From contig NZ_JAJQQZ010000002.1 in the NCBI RefSeq assembly GCF_021729015.1, positions 434,001 through 498,000 of the forward strand: DNA of 64,000 nt, given 5' to 3'. This DNA comes from Halobacterium rubrum. GTDB taxonomy: Archaea > Halobacteriota > Halobacteria > Halobacteriales > Halobacteriaceae. Shown here one piece after another: positions 25,225-33,243 of the stretch (positions are counted from its first letter, which is position 1; each line of letters opens with the position of its first letter). The notes under the pieces are model-generated. The model had not been told where the DNA came from. It searched no databases and saw only the letters and a program-made list of their open reading frames with translations. The position numbers and the translations under genes are program-made.

Positions 25225-26385
25225 TCACCGATACTGGAGTTCCTCGACCGGCTTCTGGATAATCTCGAAGACTTCTCTCGCACGGAACACTCGGTTCCGA
25301 CGCTGGCCGGTGATCTCCTCTAAGACATCATCCTCCTGGAGGCGACTTACCGCATTGTTCGCTGTTCTATACGTCATTCCGAGCAGTTCCTGTGCTTCAT
25401 TGACAGTGAGATACGGTTTCGTGAAGATTTCCATGGAAAGTTGTGAGACCGAGTTCGCTTCGTCCTGGTATCGGTCCCGGTATTCGTCCCGTAGGTCGAG
25501 CAGCTCTGACGCCCTTCCGAACGCTTCTTTGGCCTGCTGAGAGATCCCCCTCAGGAAGAACGTCAACCATTCTTCCCAGGCATTGTCTCGGCTGACGGCC
25601 AATAACCGATCAGTGTACTCGTCGCGATTTCGGTTAAAGTAGGAGCTCGGATAGAGATACGACTCTGGCAGAAGCTCGTCATCGCACATCATCAACATGA
25701 TGAGTAAGCGACCCATCCGACCGTTTCCATCCCGGAAGGGGTGAATCGTCTCAAACTGATAATGGACCAGTCCGATATCAATCAGCGGCTGGTAACTTCC
25801 CCCGGTTCGGATGTACGTCTCCAAGTTCTGCATCGCGTACGGAACTGTCGAAGACGGCGGTGGAACGAAGCGAGCACCATCACCGCGACCACCAATGTAC
25901 ACTTGCGTATCCCGGAATTCACCTGGGCGTTTTTCCCCGCCTCGAACGCCGGTCATCAGCGTGTCGTGTAGTCGGCGGACGAGGTCGTTATCGATTCCCC
26001 CCTCCAGTTCATCGATACCCTGGAAAACCGCTCGCACGTAGTTGTGGACTTCCTTCAGTTCATTCCGGGACGCCCCCGATGCTCCGGATTTCCGGCCGGC
26101 TTCGTACTCATACACGTCCGAGAGCGTAACCCGGGTTCCCTCGATCTCCGAGGATACAACCGCTTCCTTGTAGATGAACGGGCTGATGAGCATCCCGGGG
26201 TTCTCGACTCGTCGTCCGACACCGCTGAGCTGACCGACGTTCGTCGTTGCTTCCGCAAAGACGTCAAGGAGTTCCCCGGACAAGCTAACGTCTGGCGGAA
26301 GTGGAGCCGGATCGAACGCGAGATCACCGTCCGAATTCACCAGTTCTCCGGCCATCCCCCCGGACTCGAACCGTTCTACGTCCAT
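25225..26385 (-). CDS. Fic-domain AMP-transferase with winged helix
   Basis: A 386-residue Fic/DOC enzyme expected to transfer AMP to a protein Ser/Thr/Tyr. The active-site box HPFRDGNGR begins at His215, and the self-inhibitory S-x-x-x-E-G helix is present as SSEIEG (78-83), so this is a class II, N-terminally regulated Fic. A winged helix follows near residues 315-385 (TVNEAQELLGMTYRTANNAV). The ATG at 26385 is chosen because it matches the start of the related Fic at 53562; a longer frame begins with GTG at 26460. It runs opposite to the DUF499 gene, with stops four bases apart, and sits between that gene and a decayed copy of its 3' end, which suggests insertion. Confidence 0.88.
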   Translation of the reverse strand: MDVERFESGGMAGELVNSDGDLAFDPAPLPPDVSLSGELLDVFAEATTNVGQLSGVGRRVENPGMLISPFIYKEAVVSSEIEGTRVTLSDVYEYEAGRKSGASGASRNELKEVHNYVRAVFQGIDELEGGIDNDLVRRLHDTLMTGVRGGEKRPGEFRDTQVYIGGRGDGARFVPPPSSTVPYAMQNLETYIRTGGSYQPLIDIGLVHYQFETIHPFRDGNGRMGRLLIMLMMCDDELLPESYLYPSSYFNRNRDEYTDRLLAVSRDNAWEEWLTFFLRGISQQAKEAFGRASELLDLRDEYRDRYQDEANSVSQLSMEIFTKPYLTVNEAQELLGMTYRTANNAVSRLQEDDVLEEITGQRRNRVFRAREVFEIIQKPVEELQYR

Positions 26386-26624
26386 TTGGGGGCGATAGCC
26401 GTTGCCGCATATTGAATCTATCCCCGGTTTCGGTATAATATAGGCCGGTTCCAGAGACACATATAGTACTTTCTGTATGGAAGAGGCCCCGGATCAAACC
26501 CCGATATCATAGCCATATCACACGCCTATTAGACAGAGAGAGCATCGTCTATTGGTATAATAAACCCATCTCTCGGAAGACATAGTGAATCAGATCGCGG
26601 ACTAGTACAATACGCGCCCCGGAA
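26386..26624. other. Intergenic DNA upstream of the Fic gene
   Basis: No gene is seen. The part nearest the Fic gene is AT-rich and includes GGTATAATATAGG at 26430-26442, whose minus-strand TATATTATA could be its promoter with a leader of some 20 bases. The rest separates the Fic gene from the decayed DUF499 tail. Confidence 0.4.
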
Positions 26625-26828
26625 AGAAGGATGTTGAGTACGGTGGCGCACGTTCCGCTGCCAGACAAGGAGAAGTCCGTAGCGCTCTTCAGGGAACCAC
26701 AGACGTCAAACGAACCTGGCGAGCGTGACGCTGCGGTCTGGCCAGGATTACACGAAAGTCTAGGACTGGTTCGAGCGGGTGTCTGAGAGGGTATTGAGTC
26801 TGAAGTTGAGATAAGCTTCCAGAAGTAG
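26625..26828 (+). pseudogene. Decayed copy of the DUF499 ATPase 3' end
   Basis: This segment aligns with 25020-25220: GTTGAGTACGG matches GTCGAGTACGG, GAGCGTGACGCTGCG matches CAGCGTGACGTTGCG, GGATTACACGAAAG matches GGACTACACGAAAG, and the ends AGCTTCCAGAAGTA are identical. Reading frame is lost through substitutions, small indels and stops. It carries only the last ~65 codons. It is either the old tail of a DUF499 gene displaced when the Fic gene arrived with a replacement 3' end, or a remnant of a second gene copy. Confidence 0.8.
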
Positions 26829-26853
26829 TCTCCGAGAGAAATTGCAGCCACAA

Positions 26854-27717
26854 CTACTCGTCGCTTTTTTCGGGCTCCCCGCCATCGATATCGTCTAAAC
26901 TCGCCTGTCCGTCGCCATTACCTCCGTCTGTCCCATCATCGACCTCGTCCTCATGATCATCGTCGAAATCCCCTGCATAATGTTCTGCTAAGTACTTTCC
27001 TACGGTAGAAAGCGCAAATTGACCGTTACCAGCTCGGTAATAGGGAACAAGTTCGTCCCAATCGTAGATTGGACTCTCCAGCCAATTCTTCGCATTCTTC
27101 CGATTGGCGTCGTCGTCCAGTTCCGGAAGGACATCTTCTGGTGATGCGCTCCCTTCCCGAGCGACCACCAGAAACGGGGTGTACTTTTTCGAATCTACCA
27201 GGCGTTCCCAGCGTTTCTTGACCCTGTCAGTCCGGTCAAGCCGATCCTCACTGAGAGTCAACAGTGTATGTTCCATATCCAACTGTTCTATATCACCTAT
27301 ATCGTTTAGGTCGTCTGTATTTTCAATGCGGTTCTGGTCGAGAATCAACGAGTCCTCTTCCTTCCCGTACAAGGCGTGTGTAAGTCCATTCAGAACCGTC
27401 GGTGAAAGCCACGTACTATCGAATTCGAAGTCTTCGGCAGCAGCTTTCAGTAAGTCTTCCCGAAGTTCATCGACCTGTTGAGCTGACTGTTTGAGTGCAT
27501 CGAGCTCGTCCTCCACATCGAGGATTTTCCGGTCCACTCGTTGAACGATTCCGCTGTCCTCCCCATGTTGTTCCACGAACTTCTCACGGCGCTGCCGTAG
27601 TTCCGACAAGCGGTCCTCCAGTACGGCTCGACGCTCTTCGTCAATTTCGTGGTTCAATGCGTCTAGGTATTTCTTTGCGAGTGGCTCGGGGCCAGATTTA
27701 GTTTCATTCACTGCCAT
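26854..27717 (-). CDS. Paralogue 4 of a coiled-coil/winged-helix array
   Basis: A 287-residue acidic protein and the last of four tandem related genes. It shares their layout: a short opening helix with LAKKYLDALN, a coiled coil to about residue 95, a conserved middle block (FEFDSTWLSPTVLNGLTHALYG), and a C-terminal winged-helix-like domain with SPEDVLPEL and QFALSTVGKYLAEHY, followed by an acidic Gly-rich tail. No catalytic residues or membrane segments are evident. It overlaps the gene before it by 14 bases. The function is unknown; the array probably makes hetero-oligomers, perhaps specificity or adaptor subunits for the DUF499/DUF1156 proteins. Confidence 0.82.
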   Translation of the reverse strand: MAVNETKSGPEPLAKKYLDALNHEIDEERRAVLEDRLSELRQRREKFVEQHGEDSGIVQRVDRKILDVEDELDALKQSAQQVDELREDLLKAAAEDFEFDSTWLSPTVLNGLTHALYGKEEDSLILDQNRIENTDDLNDIGDIEQLDMEHTLLTLSEDRLDRTDRVKKRWERLVDSKKYTPFLVVAREGSASPEDVLPELDDDANRKNAKNWLESPIYDWDELVPYYRAGNGQFALSTVGKYLAEHYAGDFDDDHEDEVDDGTDGGNGDGQASLDDIDGGEPEKSDE

Positions 27718-28534
27718 CACCCGTTTTTTCTTCGCTTATGTCATCAAAGCTGAATTGCTTGTCTTCCTCGACCTCTTCTTCAGGGTCTTCAGTTTCTGGT
27801 TCCGCTTCGACCGTCTCTAGACCAAATTCTCTCGACGTATACTCACCGAGAAGCGAGAAGGTCCACTCTCCGTCCTCCCGATAATAGGGATGATACTCGG
27901 AGCTCGTAATCACGTAACGCAGGTTTGCTCCGGGATCATCTGGACCATCCTCGCCAAGTTTTTCGCTGATGCCCCCCGCACTAAGCGGCGAATCGGAACG
28001 GGCGATCGTTCGGGTGATCGGGAGAACCTTGTCCGTGCTCATCTTCTCCCAGACCTCGTCAATCGTTTCGTTCGAATCTACGGCGTGTTCGGCGACCACG
28101 TGGACGTTCTTTGCGATTGTCACCATGTCCTTCTTGGACAGACTGTCCGTATCCTCCGGAATTGCGTGGTCGCCGATGAGAATACGGTCCCGTCGCTCAC
28201 TGAGGAGTGCATGTGTCAAGGCCGAGATGACTGTTTCATCAATCCAGTCACCTTGTGGTGCGAACTCCTTACTGGTGCGGGTGAGTAACTCAGTACGTAA
28301 TTCTGATCGGCGTTCCCCTTGTTCCGAGATTTTCTCCAACCGTTCTTGGAATTCATCCCGCTCCTCAACCGCCATCTCGTGCATCGGGGTTCCCTCCTCG
28401 AACTCATCGGCTTGTTCCTGCCAGTATTCGAGCTCCTCCTGAACCTCGTCTGTGCGGGAAGCCGCGTCACCGTTACATGCGTCGAGATACTCTTCCGCCA
28501 ACTCAACGACGTCCTCCGGGAATTCCTCACTCAT
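27704..28534 (-). CDS. Paralogue 3 of a coiled-coil/winged-helix array
   Basis: A 276-residue acidic protein, third in the array. Opening LAEEYLDACNGD corresponds to LAKKYLDALN in paralogue 4 and LAEDYLSALE in paralogue 2. Then come a coiled coil, the middle block QGDWIDETVISALTHALLS, and a winged-helix-like end (LSAGGISEKLGED, then WTFSLLGEYTSREF) with an acidic tail ending near FSFDDI, close to LDDIDGG of paralogue 4. The ATG at 28534 overlaps the preceding stop by eight bases (ATGAGTGA). The divergence between copies is large, so the duplications are old or the copies have been under diversifying selection. Confidence 0.82.
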   Translation of the reverse strand: MSEEFPEDVVELAEEYLDACNGDAASRTDEVQEELEYWQEQADEFEEGTPMHEMAVEERDEFQERLEKISEQGERRSELRTELLTRTSKEFAPQGDWIDETVISALTHALLSERRDRILIGDHAIPEDTDSLSKKDMVTIAKNVHVVAEHAVDSNETIDEVWEKMSTDKVLPITRTIARSDSPLSAGGISEKLGEDGPDDPGANLRYVITSSEYHPYYREDGEWTFSLLGEYTSREFGLETVEAEPETEDPEEEVEEDKQFSFDDISEEKTGDGSE

Positions 28535-29369
28535 CAGTATCACTCCCCTGTCCTGCGGCCGTCTGGTTCAGTGTCCGCTGGCTCTCGGTCCTTTCTTCAG
28601 AGGCTCCGACTGGTCCTTTCGCATCGTCTGCTTCTACCTCCGCGTATTCTTTTGCGAGGTATTTTCCCGTGGTAGATAGCCGGTAGGTTCCGCTTTCGCG
28701 GTGGTACGGATTGATATCCAACGTAGTCGCATTTTTTAACCGGTTACGCACAGTCTCCCGTTTGAGATCATCGTCATCAACACGCCCTAGCACATCATCT
28801 GGTGTTGCTTCCCCAAGTTTGGCGACGGTCCTGAATGGATGTTCCTTCGTGGTTCCGGCAATGGAGCCCCAGACATCGGCCACGTCTTCAGAACCCCCCA
28901 ACTTATCCATAGCTAACTTGCGAACGACATCGATGATGTCGAAGCGAACGAGGTCATCTAGATTCTCAGCTTCATCAGGGCCGGTTATCTCGGTCTCTTC
29001 CACCACTAGCACTGAATCCCGTTCTCCGATAAGCGCTTGATTCAGAGCCTCGATCACTTCGGGTTTGAGCCATTCCTCGGATAGCGTGAATCCGGTAGCT
29101 GCTTCCAGAACCTGCTCTCTGAGTTCTTCGGGGACTCTCTGTGCCTCCTCAAGCTGCTTGACCCGCTCTTCGGCCTCCTGTAGACGCTCGCCCAACTCCT
29201 GAGTCGCGGGGTCGGACTCGCCGTAGTCGGACTTAAACCGCTCGTACCGTTCTCGAACCTCCGATAAGCGCTCTTTCGCCCCCTCTAGTTCCTCCTCATT
29301 GACCTCACTCTCCAGCGCCGAGAGGTAGTCCTCGGCAAGCTGTCCGATTGGCCGTTCGTCCTCCGTCAT
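28527..29369 (-). CDS. Paralogue 2 of a coiled-coil/winged-helix array
   Basis: A 280-residue acidic protein, second in the array. It opens with IGQLAEDYLSALESE, has a heptad-rich coiled coil to about residue 95, the middle block LSEEWLKPEVIEALNQALIG, and a winged-helix-like domain (ATPDDVLGRVDDDD, then YRLSTTGKYLAKEYAE). The ending of that domain is nearly the same as in paralogue 4 (STVGKYLAEHYAG), making these two the closest pair. Its ATG overlaps the preceding stop by four bases (ATGA). The low-complexity tail is rich in Ser, Thr, Gly and Glu. Confidence 0.82.
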   Translation of the reverse strand: MTEDERPIGQLAEDYLSALESEVNEEELEGAKERLSEVRERYERFKSDYGESDPATQELGERLQEAEERVKQLEEAQRVPEELREQVLEAATGFTLSEEWLKPEVIEALNQALIGERDSVLVVEETEITGPDEAENLDDLVRFDIIDVVRKLAMDKLGGSEDVADVWGSIAGTTKEHPFRTVAKLGEATPDDVLGRVDDDDLKRETVRNRLKNATTLDINPYHRESGTYRLSTTGKYLAKEYAEVEADDAKGPVGASEERTESQRTLNQTAAGQGSDTDE

Positions 29370-30172
29370 GCTTCCACCTCCTCAGGGAGGTCAGGAGCCC
29401 CGTAGTGCTCGCAATAGGCCTCAATAACTCGTTCGCCCATGTCGGTCAACGAGAACTGGGAGTCGGACTTCTGAAGATACGGATCGTTATCAAGGACGTA
29501 GTAGAGGCTGCCGCGAAGCTCGCCACTCTCGACGCCAATCTGATTCTCAAGTTCGCCTTTGGTGAGCGATTCACCAGACTGTTGAAGCACATATAGCGTC
29601 CTGATAATCTTCTCGTCCCGATCGTGGAGGTCTTCCACGTACTGCTCGACATCAACCATCATGTTGGCTTTTGACCGCAGTCCTTCGATCCGGTCCATCG
29701 CCAGATCCATCGCCTCATCAACATCTGCCGTTTCGACCCGAACCGCGTCGGTGTCGATACTTACAGGGTCTCCACTCAGATCTTCCTCCAACGCCATTTC
29801 GATCGCCTCAATGACCTCCTGAGGAATCTCGTCGGAGTACGGGAACTCAACCCCATTCTCTGTAGCGTCAATCGTCTCGTTTAATGGGAATTTGACGTCA
29901 ACTAACGACTTCTGTAGCTCCTCTCGCGTCGTTTCCAGTTCGTCCTCTGATTCAGACAGACTCGACCGCAGCTCGTCAATTTTCTGAGTCTTACCAGAGT
30001 TATCCTGGTCGTCTGCGACGCTAGAGAAGAATTCGCGCGCTTTCTTTTCCGTTTCTTCAGACCCGTTGCCGAACATCTCTGACTGAAGATTCTGCAGGCG
30101 CTCCCGTTTTTTATGAACGTCCTCCTGCAGATCGATCAGTCTCTTTGCCCGCTCAATTATTTCAGCTTCCAT
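29366..30172 (-). CDS. Paralogue 1 of a coiled-coil/winged-helix array
   Basis: A 268-residue protein and the promoter-proximal, most divergent member of the array. It has the coiled coil (about 10-100), the middle helix EIPQEVIEAIEMALEED in the same position as in the others, and a winged-helix domain (SLTKGELENQIGVESGELRG, then FSLTDMGERVIEAY). The start at 30172 is supported by a TATA-like element 26-35 bases upstream; the longer frame to 30226 would lie across that element. The Leu-rich YVEDLHDRDEKIIRTLYVLQQSGE segment before the winged helix looks like a typical MarR/PadR-like entry helix. Confidence 0.8.
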   Translation of the reverse strand: MEAEIIERAKRLIDLQEDVHKKRERLQNLQSEMFGNGSEETEKKAREFFSSVADDQDNSGKTQKIDELRSSLSESEDELETTREELQKSLVDVKFPLNETIDATENGVEFPYSDEIPQEVIEAIEMALEEDLSGDPVSIDTDAVRVETADVDEAMDLAMDRIEGLRSKANMMVDVEQYVEDLHDRDEKIIRTLYVLQQSGESLTKGELENQIGVESGELRGSLYYVLDNDPYLQKSDSQFSLTDMGERVIEAYCEHYGAPDLPEEVEA

Positions 30173-30197
30173 ACCCACACTACACATGCGGAAGTAC

Positions 30198-30207
30198 AAA
30201 TAATTAT
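30198..30207 (-). promoter_or_regulatory. TATA-like element of the four-paralogue operon
   Basis: The minus strand reads ATAATTATTT, 26-35 bases before the ATG at 30172, the standard spacing for a leaderless transcript. It sets the start of the first paralogue and indicates that all four overlapping genes form one operon divergent from the methyltransferase gene. Confidence 0.6.
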
Positions 30208-30423
30208 GCTCTGCATCCATTCCCATGCTGTTCCATGCTCTATACGAAGAGAATATGCGGGGGGGCGGTGGGAGTGAGTAATGGACAGTTACTTTCTACG
30301 AAACTGACGCCACGTCGCTCAACGAATCTTCAGTTGTAGCATCAGTCCAAGAATCGGTTGATGCGCATCAATGAGAGCGCACACTTATGAGGCTCCCTCG
30401 TAATCCCTGCTACATACTGAATA

Positions 30424-33150
30424 ATGTCTGAGCAATCTGACCCTCCACAGGGACGGCAGGAGCGAACAGAACTCCCCATCGAACGCGGGTTCCCAATTGA
30501 ATTGGTGAACGATATCGGTGAAAAGGAAGGACGAGCTAAGCAGTGGTATCGCCCCATTTATACTATGCACAAGTGGTGGGCTCGCCGTCTTGGTTGTGTG
30601 TTCCGGGCGGTTTCTCTATATTCGCTTTTGGATAATGAATCAGAAGTCCAAGTTTCCGATCCTTCACAGGAAAATGAAAAGCTAGATAGTTTCTCCTCTT
30701 CAGCCGAGACGATCCATTCGCTTGTTGAATCTGTTTCTTTGGATGACCCGGTGGATCTGTGGGAACTCTACCCGAAGGACGTGAATGTAGAGGGAAAACG
30801 TGTTTTAGATCCATTTATGGGAGGGGGGACCTCCCTAGTAGAGGCTTCTAGATTTGGTGCCGAAGTTGTCGGGAATGACCTCAATCCTGTTGCTTGGTTT
30901 ATTACTAAAAAGGAGTTGGAGGCAGGTCAAGCTAATGTTGAAAAGCTAGAGCAAGAGTTTGGGAAAATCCAGGACCGAGTAGCTAGTAAGATAACACAAT
31001 ATTACGAGACTACCTGCCCGAATGGCGGTCACCGTGCGGATGTTATGTACTACTTATGGGCAAAAGAGTTGGATTGTACGTCCTGTGGGGAGATGGTCCC
31101 TCTGTTTAACGACTTCAGGGTAGGGAAGGGCCGATACGATAATAAGGACAAATACCACGTCTACTGTCCCGAATGTGAATCTGTGATTTTGGTTGATGAC
31201 TGGCGAGAGGAATGCACTTGTGACTGTGGATATACTTTTGTACCGGAAGAAGGGACGGTATCTGATGGAAAATATTCTTGCCGGTCCTGTGGTCAGCGAT
31301 ATGGAATTATTGACAGAATTGGCGAAAGAGGTGGGTTTGACAAACGTCTGTATGCCATCGAATATTACTGCCCCACCTGCGACAATGAAGGAAGAGACAA
31401 AGAGGAAATAAAGTCCTACAAACCAGCGACCGATGATGACCGGGAGCTATACCAAGCTGCTAAAACAGAGTGGGAAAACAGCGAAGACCTTACCAGATAC
31501 GTCCCAGATGGACAGATTCCGGTGGGGATTAAAACCGACAGTTCTGCTTTTGATGGAGGAATTGGTGGCGGATTTAACGTCCTGAAGAAGGGTTATGAGA
31601 AGTGGGAGGATATGTTTAACAGCCGTCAGCTACTCTGCTTAAGCTCCCTCCTGAAGGAAATAGATCAAGTTGAAGACAAGTCGGCGCGTGAGTACCTCCT
31701 TCTGGCATTCACCGAGTCCCTCAATTATAACAGTATGATGATTGGATATAACGCAGGTCGAAACCATTCTGTTAATATGTTTAATACTAATTCGTTTGAT
31801 CCGCCTCACAAGCCTGCGGAAGGTAACGTATGGGGTACTGAGTACGGTATCGGAACATTCCAATCCACTTGGAAGATGATTATTCGGGGGTGTGAATATG
31901 GTCGGTCCCCAACAGAGCGCTATATGAAATATCCTAAAGAGGATGGAAAGCCTGAGTTCATTACAGACCCGTCCTTGTCTGAACCAGATACCGTGGAGAC
32001 AGGCGAATTCAAGACGTCAATTGGTCGCGATTTCACGCTCCATTGCGGGGATATGCGTGATTTAGAAACTGAAGAGCTGTTTGATGCAGTGATAACTGAC
32101 CCACCCTATTATGATAATGTCATATATTCAGAACTATCTAACTATTTTTATGTCTGGCAACGCCTCATACTTCAAGACGAGTATGGTGAATTCGAATCGG
32201 AGCTGACCAATAGCGAGTCCAGTATTGTAGCAAACCCTGCTGAGGGGAAGGGGGCTGAAGAATTTGAGTCGGAGATCAAGCAAGGATTCGCCAATATCAA
32301 AAGATTGTTGAAAGATGATGGTGTGCTATCCTTCACATATCACCATAGTGACTCCGAGTCATGGGGTGAATTGCTGGAAGCATTGTGCGATGTTGGATTT
32401 GAGGTGACTGCTACGTATCCCATTAGCGCAGATCAAGTGAAATTTGGGAACAACGTAATTGGAAAAGCGGTTTCGTTTGATATCTTAGTCGTTGCTCGCC
32501 CTACGGAGGAGACGACTGCGATGAGCTGGGACTCCCTCCGCCGCGAAATATATCGGACTGCCAGACGGACTCGTAGGAGACTTGAAGAAGATCGAAATCT
32601 CTCACAAGGCGATATTGGCGTGATGGAAATGGGTGACTGTTTCCGAGAATATTCCAAGCACCACGGGAAAGTTCAGCGGGATGGTGAAATAATGAGTGCG
32701 AAGGATGTCGTCCAAGAAATCTACGGCATCATCCAGGATGCTAGTGACATTGGTGTTGAAGATGTGTATGTTGATCTGTTGGATACGGACAATCCTTCGT
32801 ACGACGACGTCAATAAGCTTTGTCGCGGAACTAACGCCACGCCCGAGGAGCTGAAGGAGATGCGTCTATACAATCAGGACGACGGCTTCGAACTCGGCAC
32901 CTGGGACAACGAGAAGCGCCAGGCGTACATCCAGGAGCGCGTCAACGGCGACGACGGCGAACACCTCTCGAACCTCGACAAGCTCCAGTTCCTACGCTAC
33001 CGCTACGAGAAGGGCCAATCCGTTCAGAACTACGTCGAGAAGTGGGACGTCAACGATGACCTGCGTGAGCTCGCCGGCCGACTCGCCGACGTGACCGGCG
33101 ACGAAACGTACACGCGAGTGCTCGGAGACCGCGACATCACGAGCTACTGA
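30424..33150 (+). CDS. DUF1156-family (COG1743) adenine-specific DNA methyltransferase with zinc ribbons
   Basis: A 908-residue SAM-dependent N6-adenine methyltransferase. The DUF1156-like N-terminus (FPIELVNDIGEKEGRAKQWYRPIYTMHKWWARR region) precedes the SAM motif LDPFMGGGT (128-136) and NDLNPVAW; the catalytic DPPY is at 559-562. Between them lie several CxxC pairs (CTSCG, YCPEC, CRSCG, YCPTC) that form zinc ribbons. It probably marks host DNA and pairs with the DUF499 ATPase and SNF2 helicase. Base composition changes sharply near 32.82 kb: codons up to about 800 are AT-rich, while the last ~110 are GC-rich, so the gene looks mosaic. It is divergent from the four-paralogue operon. Confidence 0.88.
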   Translation: MSEQSDPPQGRQERTELPIERGFPIELVNDIGEKEGRAKQWYRPIYTMHKWWARRLGCVFRAVSLYSLLDNESEVQVSDPSQENEKLDSFSSSAETIHSLVESVSLDDPVDLWELYPKDVNVEGKRVLDPFMGGGTSLVEASRFGAEVVGNDLNPVAWFITKKELEAGQANVEKLEQEFGKIQDRVASKITQYYETTCPNGGHRADVMYYLWAKELDCTSCGEMVPLFNDFRVGKGRYDNKDKYHVYCPECESVILVDDWREECTCDCGYTFVPEEGTVSDGKYSCRSCGQRYGIIDRIGERGGFDKRLYAIEYYCPTCDNEGRDKEEIKSYKPATDDDRELYQAAKTEWENSEDLTRYVPDGQIPVGIKTDSSAFDGGIGGGFNVLKKGYEKWEDMFNSRQLLCLSSLLKEIDQVEDKSAREYLLLAFTESLNYNSMMIGYNAGRNHSVNMFNTNSFDPPHKPAEGNVWGTEYGIGTFQSTWKMIIRGCEYGRSPTERYMKYPKEDGKPEFITDPSLSEPDTVETGEFKTSIGRDFTLHCGDMRDLETEELFDAVITDPPYYDNVIYSELSNYFYVWQRLILQDEYGEFESELTNSESSIVANPAEGKGAEEFESEIKQGFANIKRLLKDDGVLSFTYHHSDSESWGELLEALCDVGFEVTATYPISADQVKFGNNVIGKAVSFDILVVARPTEETTAMSWDSLRREIYRTARRTRRRLEEDRNLSQGDIGVMEMGDCFREYSKHHGKVQRDGEIMSAKDVVQEIYGIIQDASDIGVEDVYVDLLDTDNPSYDDVNKLCRGTNATPEELKEMRLYNQDDGFELGTWDNEKRQAYIQERVNGDDGEHLSNLDKLQFLRYRYEKGQSVQNYVEKWDVNDDLRELAGRLADVTGDETYTRVLGDRDITSY

Positions 33151-33243
33151 CGGAGAACTCCACCATCGGCGTCGGGCCACCGATCCCGATTCGACCGTCT
33201 CTGGCAACCACATTTTACGTTCTCCTCCGTCGTTGAGCAGTCT

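Noticed and set aside
17985-33150. DISARM system
   Set aside because: An SNF2 helicase and a methyltransferase are present, but the DUF1998 protein and the drmA-type helicase are not; DUF499 with DUF1156 defines a different class.
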